Source of the DNA: JAJTFW01 sp031421935 | GTDB taxonomy: Bacteria > Bacteroidota > Bacteroidia > AKYH767-A > OLB10 | Direction of reading: 5' to 3' | Assembly (NCBI GenBank): GCA_031421935.1 | Contig: JANOPQ010000139.1 | Coordinates: 1-22,725 of the forward strand | DNA length: 22,725 nucleotides | Part shown: positions 17,620 to 22,725 of the stretch, one piece after another | Layout: every line of letters starts with the position of its first letter | Numbering within the stretch: position 1 is the stretch's first letter | Position numbers and translations under genes: made by a program | The notes under the pieces: generated by a model | What the model was told of the DNA's origin: nothing | What the model saw: the letters and a program-made list of their open reading frames with translations, nothing else | Databases searched by the model: none

Positions 17620-18552
17620 TTATTGAACGATAACTTTTCGATTTATTCTTCTTCCGTCATCCATATATAATGTAAGGACGTAGAATCCAGGATCAATTCC
17701 ATTTATTTCGAATTGATTTTTGTTTTGAACTTTATCAGCTCTTTCCATTTGCCCATTCAAATTATGCAGCACCCAACTTTCAATATTATTAGTTGAATTC
17801 AACTCTACACTTACATTTCCTTTAGATGGGTTAGGATGAATTTTAATGATCACTTCCGTGGATGGAAGTGTAGCAATAGAAGTTAACAATGGGCATGAAC
17901 CCAACGTATCCGGATATAAAGGTTGACCATTTTGTGAGAAACAATCTAAATTGATATCATCTAGATCTGTAAAATTGTAAATTAAATTTAGCAAACCATA
18001 AGTAGATCCAATTCCTTCAATAAAATAAACAAAATAATAGGGATTAACGAACCAACGCTTCCTATATGAATTTCCAACAAGTACACTATCGATAGAAATA
18101 ACCGTATCGCATATTGAGAATTGACTGCACGTTGACAAATAACCAACTAATGTATCTCCCACTTGCATATCAAAATCATACAAAAGTTGTTCGACAGAAT
18201 CGGCTTCAGGAATGATGTATACTCTTTTATTGAGATGATCATTTCGAAAAGCACCTGCATACTTACCGGGTAATACATAATTCCCTGGCGGAATACAATC
18301 AGGACCTGCGTTGTAAATTACAGCTGGAATCTGAAATGAGTGATAGGATATATTATTAATTAATGTATCCATTCCAACATAGTAAGTATTGAAATAATAT
18401 ATCGGAGAGTTGCTAAATACTCCAGTACAAAAATTGCTATATGTAAAATTCCAACTCGCAGAAGAATCTGGAAACGGATGATAAACCGAAGTTTGAGCGG
18501 GGAGTGAAATGCTGCTACAGCATATGATCAAAGCCAGTAAATATTTATTCAT
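17620..18552 (-). CDS. Secreted T9SS cargo protein, paralogue A of a tandem pair
   Basis: A 310-residue protein when started at the ATG at 18550-18552, which gives a clean signal peptide (MNKYLLALIICCSSISLPAQ). The frame extends 20 codons further to 18612, but a promoter-like TACATTAG box at 18576-18583 lies inside that extension, so the shorter start is preferred. The mature part begins TSVYHPFPDSSASWNF and contains YVGMDTLIN, AFRNDHLNKRVYII and DFDMQVGDTLVGYL, a pattern common in Bacteroidota secreted proteins of unknown function. The last about 80 residues (IKIHPNPSKGNVSVEL to RKVIVQ) are a T9SS type A sorting domain. It is closely related to the next gene along (18701-19636), with long near-identical DNA patches at both ends. 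It converges with the metalloprotease gene across a 248-bp gap that has no clear terminator. Confidence 0.9.
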   Translation of the reverse strand: MNKYLLALIICCSSISLPAQTSVYHPFPDSSASWNFTYSNFCTGVFSNSPIYYFNTYYVGMDTLINNISYHSFQIPAVIYNAGPDCIPPGNYVLPGKYAGAFRNDHLNKRVYIIPEADSVEQLLYDFDMQVGDTLVGYLSTCSQFSICDTVISIDSVLVGNSYRKRWFVNPYYFVYFIEGIGSTYGLLNLIYNFTDLDDINLDCFSQNGQPLYPDTLGSCPLLTSIATLPSTEVIIKIHPNPSKGNVSVELNSTNNIESWVLHNLNGQMERADKVQNKNQFEINGIDPGFYVLTLYMDDGRRINRKVIVQ

Positions 18553-18575
18553 TTGTTTCGTTTTAAAATTCATTT

Positions 18576-18609
18576 CTAATGTACTATATTTATATTCTAA
18601 AAACACCAA
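18576..18609 (-). promoter_or_regulatory. Candidate promoter of paralogue A (TTG-N23-TACATTAG)
   Basis: On the minus strand, TTG (18607-18609) is followed after 23 bp by TACATTAG (18576-18583), one mismatch from TAnnTTTG. The box ends 23 bp before the ATG at 18552. Exactly the same gap separates TACATTTG from the ATG of the paralogous gene, which supports both the promoter and the start. Confidence 0.5.
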
Positions 18610-18700
18610 CACCTCTTACCTTACCATTTGGTCCACTATCTTAAGCTGACTTTTGCGCGATGGCTTAGATATGCTGAAGCTTTTGAATTATTAAATTTTA

Positions 18701-19636
18701 TCATTGTACGATAATTTTTCTATTTACCTTCCTTCCATCCTCAAAAGAAATAGTGAGCAAATAAAATCCTGGAGAAATTCCATTTACTTCAAAATGATTT
18801 TTACTATGGATTTTTTCCGATTGTATTACTTGTCCATTCAAAGAAAATAATGTCCAACTTTCACTTATTTTAGTTGAGCCAAGATCTACATTAATAATTC
18901 CTTTGGATGGGTTTGGATGAATTTTAATTATCATTTCCGTGGATGGAAGTGTAGCAATGGAAGTTAACAATGGGCAAGAACCCAAAGTATCCGGATATAA
19001 GTTTTGTCCATTTTGTTGAAAGCAATCTAAAACGATACCATCATAATCTGCTCCGTTTGCTGGAACCTTTGCAATAAGTCCGTATGTTGAACCCACTCCT
19101 TCTATAAAGTAGGCGGAATAATTCGCATTTAAGAACCATCGTTTCCGATACGAGCTCCCAACAAGAACACTATCCATTGAAATCACTGTATCGCAACCGC
19201 CAAATGGACCACAATCTGTTAAATATCCCTTTAGAGTATCTCCCACTTGCATATTGAAATCATACCAAAGTTGTTCAATGGAATCCATTTTATTAATAAT
19301 ATAAACTTTCTTATTGACATGGTCATTTCTAAAAGCACCCATATATCCGCCAGGAAGAGTGTAATTACCCGGAGGCCAACAATTCGGTCCCGCATACATA
19401 TTGTAAATCGGCAAGTGTAAAGTATGGTAAATGGATGAATTGATTAGCGTGTCCATCCCAATATAATAAGTCACCTGCATACTAATTTGATCGGTGAAAA
19501 ACACTCCCCAACAAATATTGGAATGCGTAAAATTCCAACTCGCAGAAGAGTCTGGAAACGGATGATAAACCGAAGTTTGAGCGTGGACTAAAATGCTATT
19601 AAAGCATATTATCAAAGCAAGTAAAAATTTCTTCAT
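18701..19636 (-). CDS. Secreted T9SS cargo protein, paralogue B of a tandem pair
   Basis: A 311-residue protein from the ATG at 19634-19636, with signal peptide MKKFLLALIICFNSILVHAQ. The frame could start 18 codons earlier at 19690, but the promoter at 19660-19690 lies in that stretch, so the shorter start is preferred. The layout is as in its neighbour (17620-18552): TSVYHPFPDSSASWNF after the signal, then YIGMDTLIN, AFRNDHVNKKVYII and DFNMQVGDTLKGYL, ending in a T9SS sorting domain (IKIHPNPSKGIINVDL to RKIIVQ). Six cysteines in the mature part (CWGV, NCWPP, DCGPFGGC, DCFQQ, SCPLL) are partly shared with paralogue A. Function is unknown. It probably arose by tandem duplication and has its own promoter. 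Confidence 0.9.
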   Translation of the reverse strand: MKKFLLALIICFNSILVHAQTSVYHPFPDSSASWNFTHSNICWGVFFTDQISMQVTYYIGMDTLINSSIYHTLHLPIYNMYAGPNCWPPGNYTLPGGYMGAFRNDHVNKKVYIINKMDSIEQLWYDFNMQVGDTLKGYLTDCGPFGGCDTVISMDSVLVGSSYRKRWFLNANYSAYFIEGVGSTYGLIAKVPANGADYDGIVLDCFQQNGQNLYPDTLGSCPLLTSIATLPSTEMIIKIHPNPSKGIINVDLGSTKISESWTLFSLNGQVIQSEKIHSKNHFEVNGISPGFYLLTISFEDGRKVNRKIIVQ

Positions 19637-19659
19637 GATGAAATAATTTATAGTATACT

Positions 19660-19690
19660 CAAATGTAAGAATATATATACTTCCAACCAA
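19660..19690 (-). promoter_or_regulatory. Promoter of paralogue B (TTG-N20-TACATTTG)
   Basis: The minus strand carries a perfect TAnnTTTG box (TACATTTG, 19660-19667). It is preceded after 20 bp by TTG (19688-19690), with a second TTG 16 bp away (19684-19686). This matches the primary-sigma promoter described for Bacteroidota. The predicted transcription start leaves a leader of roughly 17-20 nt before the ATG at 19636. Confidence 0.65.
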
Positions 19691-19696
19691 TGAAAA

Positions 19697-19708
19697 GTCA
19701 CACGTGAC
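19697..19708. promoter_or_regulatory. Possible operator: GTCAC-AC-GTGAC inverted repeat upstream of the -33 box
   Basis: An inverted repeat with 5-bp arms (GTCAC / GTGAC) and a 2-bp spacer sits 6 bp beyond the TTG at 19688-19690 of paralogue B, where an activator might bind. Paralogue A lacks an equivalent. It is short enough to be chance. Confidence 0.25.
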
Positions 19709-19728
19709 ATAAAAATGACAATTAAGTT

Positions 19729-20823
19729 CTAGTTTATACGAACTATCGAAATCGTCTTTTTCCCAAGGTCCGAATCAATACATAAAAAGTAAAAACCTGC
19801 ATTTAAGACATCCAAGGATATGATAAGACTGTTTACATGTTTTCCAATTTCTTTATTCACTACCATGTTACCTTGCATATCTACAATTGAATAATTCATT
19901 ACATAAAGATTTTCGTTAAATATGACATTCGCCTTTCCAGAAGTGGGACTTGGAAACACTTTCCAATTAATTCCATCCTCAAAAAAGGAATCTTGCAAAG
20001 AAACTGTCCCATTAACAATCCTAAAGTTCATTAGTCTAGTCGTGGCACCTATCTTCACTCCACTTCTGTATTCCTCCACCAATAAATACATCGTTGTAAT
20101 AGATAATACATTGGGTGTATAATTATAACTTCCAATCAACGAATCAAAAAATGGAATTGAACTTGAGTAAGTAAAATTAACAGGTGTATAAGGAGCTGGA
20201 TAAACCAAGTCTACAAAACCAAAAGTGGAATCGAAAGTTTGAATGGGAATTAATTGATAACTCAAGGAGTCCCCATCTACATCAACTGCATTATTGTAAA
20301 ATGTATGAGCAACCCCTAAACAATGAATATAATCAAAAGGCGAAACAAAAGATGGTGTATGGTTTGTGAGATTTAAAAGTGTATTAATTTCAGTTTTTAT
20401 AGTTAAAGATGGTTCTAATATTCCAAACATACTAGCACTAACTTTTGTATTTAAAAACAAAATCCATTGCGCACTAGGATACGGGAGCACGATAGTATCT
20501 TCATACGCATGAAGTTCATTTTGAAACATCAATATGTTACAACTTGGCAAAGCCGCATTCGTAAACGAAAGGTGAGGAATAGAATCAAAATGAAAATAAT
20601 TAAATACGCCTTGCATTGTATCTATTGCATTAAGTGATAAATAATTTGGTGCAGCGGGACCTATATAATCTCTTAACAAATCAATATGCACAATAATTTT
20701 ATTAGGCATTGATGTAGTTCGACAAGAGATATCAATGGCTAAAATTCCATTCAGGGAAAACCCTTTTGCTGGCAAAAGAGTTAGTTGTGCTAAGAATAAA
20801 ATAATCAAACAATACCGTTTCAT
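19729..20823 (-). CDS. Secreted T9SS cargo protein with DxDGDSLxY (cadherin-like) surface domain
   Basis: A 364-residue protein with a signal peptide (MKRYCLIILFLAQLTLLPAK, about 1-20). Residues about 150-270 carry the pattern NHTPSF, HCLGVAHTFYNNA, DVDGDSLSYQL (about 178-189), then Y-x-P and EYRSGVKIGATTRLMNFRI (about 248-268). This layout is widespread at the N-termini of large Bacteroidota surface and gliding-associated proteins. Here it makes up nearly the whole protein and leads directly into a T9SS sorting domain (about 285-364, WKVFPSPTSGKANVIF). The role is unknown; a structural or adhesive surface function is inference. Only 71 bp separate its ATG from the left end of the insertion sequence, and no TAnnTTTG box is visible there, so read-through from the transposase gene on the same strand may contribute to its expression. 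Confidence 0.87.
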   Translation of the reverse strand: MKRYCLIILFLAQLTLLPAKGFSLNGILAIDISCRTTSMPNKIIVHIDLLRDYIGPAAPNYLSLNAIDTMQGVFNYFHFDSIPHLSFTNAALPSCNILMFQNELHAYEDTIVLPYPSAQWILFLNTKVSASMFGILEPSLTIKTEINTLLNLTNHTPSFVSPFDYIHCLGVAHTFYNNAVDVDGDSLSYQLIPIQTFDSTFGFVDLVYPAPYTPVNFTYSSSIPFFDSLIGSYNYTPNVLSITTMYLLVEEYRSGVKIGATTRLMNFRIVNGTVSLQDSFFEDGINWKVFPSPTSGKANVIFNENLYVMNYSIVDMQGNMVVNKEIGKHVNSLIISLDVLNAGFYFLCIDSDLGKKTISIVRIN

Positions 20824-20894
20824 ACTAACTAAGACGATAAATCTGATGAAAGGGTTGTATCATGAATAAATCAATATTCTAGTTAGCAATAAGT

Positions 20895-20907
20895 CCTGTT
20901 TTCAGCG
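20895..20907 (+). repeat. Left terminal inverted repeat of the IS
   Basis: CCTGTTTTCAGCG matches the inward-reading right end at 11 of 13 bases. It lies 10 bp past the transposase stop codon. Confidence 0.75.
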
Positions 20908-20908
20908 T

Positions 20909-20918
20909 TGCAACACCC
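20909..20918. repeat. Subterminal direct repeat TGCAACACCC, left copy
   Basis: An exact 10-bp copy of the sequence at 22457-22466, in the same orientation. This copy touches the last base of the transposase stop codon and lies just inside the left terminal repeat. A transposase-binding role is inference. Confidence 0.5.
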
Positions 20919-22441
20919 TAAAAATGTTTTTGGATAATTAGGTAAAGTTCTGCCTGCTCATCATCCATTCTTAGAAGTTTATATTTTGTATGTTTTGATT
21001 CAGGTAAAGTGTATTCAATGCGATACATGTTATGCGTTACCTCGGCTGATTTTTTAATTGAGAGTTTGGATTTTTCCAAGTCTAAAACTCTTTCCAATTC
21101 TTTGTATATGGAATATGCAGCAAAGGATACACAAATATGTGCTTCAATTCGATGTCGAAGACGATGATAAATTGGTCTGATTCGCAAATCGGTTTTAGAC
21201 ATCCTGAATGCCTTTTCAATATGCCATAAATTCTTGTAATTTTCAATTACTTGATCATTGGTTAGTTTGGTATTGGTTATGTATCCTTTTAAACCATCCC
21301 AGACTTTGTCATTGTTGAACTTCTCGTAATTTATTGCAATAGTGATTTCTCCACTCAATGATAAATACTTGTTGTATCCCTTGTTGTTGATACTTGACTT
21401 GGTGAGTTTGCCCGCTTTAATTTGTTTTTCTAATCGCTGTAGTCCACGCATTCTATTGTGTTCATCTTTCGTTGCTCTATTATTTGCAAATGCTACGATA
21501 AGACTTGTGTTATCATCTTTTTTTATTTTTATTGTTTTGCCATTGATAAATGTATGCGATAATATTTCCTTTTTAATTTTATCTGGTTCGCTTTTAAGTC
21601 TAGCTCCGATAATATATTCATAATTTTTTCCTTCTAAAGCTTCAATATTGCTCTTTGATAATAATCCTGCATCAGCTACTACGATCGGTTTGTTGAGTTT
21701 AAATTTAAGTGTGATTTTTTCAAGAAAGGGAATCAATGTATGACCTTCATAAGTGCTACCTTCGAAAATATCATAGCCAATTGCATAACCACCCAATCCA
21801 ACTAACAATCCTAAATAAATTTGTGGATTACTGTGCTTGCCATCTTTACTAAATCCTGTTCTGCGTAAATCATCTTCATCACTTGCCTCAAAATACAGCG
21901 TTGTCATGTCGTAAAACACAACATTGATATTTCCATTTAAAACTCTTTGGGTATGTGCAAAGCTAATCTGTTCTACTTGTTCTTTAATACTGTCATTTAG
22001 TTTGTCTAAGAAGCGATATACCGCATCGATATCAAGCGAGACACCTTGATACCGATACAAATATTCAATTGTCTTTAATTTGCTTAATGGAAATGCTAAA
22101 CGGGCTATTACTAAATGACGAAAAAGCTCTTCATTTAAAATCCCAAATCCAATATAGTCATATATCTTTCCGAAGATGAGTTCTGGGCCAACAGTTCTAA
22201 TACTTGCATTTGACAAAGAATTGAAAACGTCTTCAATCATCACCTGGTTTTCAGAAACAAATAATTTAGGTTGATGGGATAGTCGTTCTATCTCTTGATT
22301 TGCTAAATAAATTAATCTTTGCAGTTCTTGCTCCTGGCAAGTTGTACCAATCGTCTTAATGACTTTATACTTACCGCTTGCTTTTGATATTATTTGAACT
22401 GATGTACTACCAGATCGATTCTTCAATTTTCTTAAAAACAT
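20918..22441 (-). CDS. IS1634-type transposase (IS4 superfamily DDE)
   Basis: A 507-residue DDE transposase that catalyses excision and insertion of the surrounding element. The start MFLRKLKNRSGSTSVQI (ATG at 22439-22441) is the usual beginning of this family. A TTG two codons earlier (22445-22447) is in frame but lies inside the predicted promoter box, so it is not used here. The catalytic triad is visible as D178 in FYDMTTLYFE, D257 in VADAGLLSKSN and E409 in LWHIEKAFRMSK, with the E(6)K spacing of the IS4-type YREK region. The RNase H fold is interrupted by the long insertion between the second D and E that IS4 elements carry. No frameshift or stop interrupts it, so the enzyme may be active. 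It is transcribed toward the surface-protein genes at 17620-20823. Confidence 0.93.
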   Translation of the reverse strand: MFLRKLKNRSGSTSVQIISKASGKYKVIKTIGTTCQEQELQRLIYLANQEIERLSHQPKLFVSENQVMIEDVFNSLSNASIRTVGPELIFGKIYDYIGFGILNEELFRHLVIARLAFPLSKLKTIEYLYRYQGVSLDIDAVYRFLDKLNDSIKEQVEQISFAHTQRVLNGNINVVFYDMTTLYFEASDEDDLRRTGFSKDGKHSNPQIYLGLLVGLGGYAIGYDIFEGSTYEGHTLIPFLEKITLKFKLNKPIVVADAGLLSKSNIEALEGKNYEYIIGARLKSEPDKIKKEILSHTFINGKTIKIKKDDNTSLIVAFANNRATKDEHNRMRGLQRLEKQIKAGKLTKSSINNKGYNKYLSLSGEITIAINYEKFNNDKVWDGLKGYITNTKLTNDQVIENYKNLWHIEKAFRMSKTDLRIRPIYHRLRHRIEAHICVSFAAYSIYKELERVLDLEKSKLSIKKSAEVTHNMYRIEYTLPESKHTKYKLLRMDDEQAELYLIIQKHF

Positions 22442-22444
22442 AGA

Positions 22445-22474
22445 CAAAAATAGTCATGCAACACCCAAAATCAA
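22445..22474 (-). promoter_or_regulatory. Transposase promoter TTG-N19-TATTTTTG, apparently leaderless
   Basis: The minus strand has TTG (22472-22474), 19 bp, then a perfect TAnnTTTG box TATTTTTG (22445-22452). Only 3 bp separate the box from the ATG at 22441, so transcription would begin at or within a base or two of the start codon. One copy of the 10-bp subterminal repeat lies in the spacer between the two boxes. Confidence 0.55.
22457..22466. repeat. Subterminal direct repeat TGCAACACCC, right copy within the promoter spacer
   Basis: The same 10 bases as at 20909-20918, in the same orientation. It lies between the -33 and -7 boxes of the transposase promoter, a position where a bound protein would block transcription. 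Confidence 0.5.
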
Positions 22475-22506
22475 AAATCGGCACTTCTAAATCAATGTAT
22501 TAGCAC

Positions 22507-22523
22507 CACTTTTTGAAAAAGTG
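22507..22523. repeat. Hairpin CACTTTTT-G-AAAAAGTG near the right end of the IS
   Basis: Two perfectly complementary 8-nt arms flank one base. It lies inside the IS next to the right terminal repeat and upstream of the transposase promoter. Many elements carry end-proximal structures that limit transcription entering from outside, and that role is possible here. Confidence 0.5.
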
Positions 22524-22534
22524 CGGAAAACAGG
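22522..22534 (-). repeat. Right terminal inverted repeat of the IS
   Basis: Read on the minus strand it is CCTGTTTTCCGCA, matching the left end at 11 of 13 bases. The paralogue remnant begins at the very next base, which fixes the right boundary well. Confidence 0.75.
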
Positions 22535-22584
22535 AAAAGAGTTAGTTGTGCTAAAAATAAAATTATCAAACAATACCGTTTCTT
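22535..22584 (-). pseudogene. Signal-peptide remnant of a paralogue of the 364-residue T9SS protein
   Basis: These 50 bases match 20774-20823, the first codons of the 364-residue gene, at 47 of 50 positions. They would encode KRYCLIILFLAQLTL after the first codon. The start codon has become AAG (plus-strand ctt at 22582-22584), and I see no substitute start nearby upstream. The match stops exactly at the right end of the IS, and the rest of the paralogue is not found on the IS's other side. This is a dead gene stub. Confidence 0.8.
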
Positions 22585-22725
22585 ATTAATTAGTCTATCC
22601 TTAAAAAGTCATTTTCAGGAAGGAAAGTTCAATAAAATTTGAGTAGTTCATTTTAGTGAGCCAAGATAGTTCTTGATAAAATCGAGACAAAAATAATTTG
22701 GGATTATTTTTCCACTTATTCATCA
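22585..22725. other. Right-edge sequence, nothing recognised
   Basis: AT-rich sequence upstream of the paralogue remnant. The first about 15 bp show weak similarity to the region upstream of the 364-residue gene and then diverge. No ORF, RNA gene or repeat was recognised. Confidence 0.4.

Larger units (their letters stand above)
20895..22534 (-). mobile_element. Insertion sequence, IS1634-like (IS4 superfamily), about 1640 bp
   Basis: The ends are defined by terminal inverted repeats: CCTGTTTTCAGCG reads inward at the left and CCTGTTTTCCGCA at the right, 11 of 13 identical. One further base (T/A) would also pair. The element holds a single full-length transposase gene on the minus strand. 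The flanks (AATAAGT before, AAAAGAG after) do not form a target-site duplication, although this family normally makes one of about 5-6 bp. The missing duplication fits a deletion or rearrangement after insertion. Confidence 0.85.

Noticed and set aside
18553..18612. Longer N-terminus for paralogue A starting at 18612
   Set aside because: It would place 20 residues before a typical signal peptide and overlap the promoter box at 18576-18583.
19637..19690. Longer N-terminus for paralogue B starting at 19690
   Set aside because: It overlaps a perfect TAnnTTTG promoter and precedes a typical signal peptide starting at 19636.
20888..22541. Target-site duplication around the IS
   Set aside because: Testing 5- and 6-bp flanks with both plausible boundaries (with and without the extra T/A) gives no direct repeat.

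Overview
The window looks like chromosomal DNA of a member of the phylum Bacteroidota, most likely a flavobacterium-like lineage. It is AT-rich and lacks clear Shine-Dalgarno sequences. Several intergenic regions carry TTG / TAnnTTTG promoter motifs. At least five proteins pair an N-terminal signal peptide with the C-terminal sorting domain of the type IX secretion system (T9SS), and there is a DUF2723 protein O-mannosyltransferase. No rRNA, tRNA or CRISPR array was seen, nor any T9SS machinery gene. I cannot name a genus from the sequence.

Layout: (1) 1-2543, minus strand: N-terminal 847 codons of a large secreted surface protein that runs off the left edge, with Ig-like modules, a MopE-type DxDGD metal-binding segment and the start of a right-handed beta-helix. 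(2) 3080-7058, minus strand: a NodB-family polysaccharide deacetylase and the large multi-membrane mannosyltransferase. They are separated by an unusual repeat-filled spacer (three tandem C-rich units, an 18-bp palindrome and 34-bp inverted outer arms). (3) 7361-17371, plus strand: two very large T9SS cargo proteins. The second is a 2039-residue M4 (thermolysin-type) metalloprotease with PKD, GEVED and CUB-like modules and two copies of a Rossmann/GATase-like module. (4) 17620-20823, minus strand: two tandem paralogous T9SS cargo proteins with matching promoter placement, and a third T9SS cargo protein of the DxDGDSLxY surface-protein type. (5) 20895-22534: an apparently intact IS1634/IS4-type insertion sequence. 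On its far side lies a 50-bp remnant of a paralogue of the gene before it, so the IS appears to have removed the rest of that gene.

Functionally this is an envelope and secretome region. One enzyme probably modifies polysaccharide, one glycosylates exported proteins, and the rest are secreted or surface-attached cargo. The most unusual items are the duplicated Rossmann-like modules inside the protease, the IS-associated loss of a gene with a retained signal-peptide stub, a transposase promoter that implies a leaderless mRNA and carries a repeat in its spacer, and the MITE-like spacer between the deacetylase and the mannosyltransferase.
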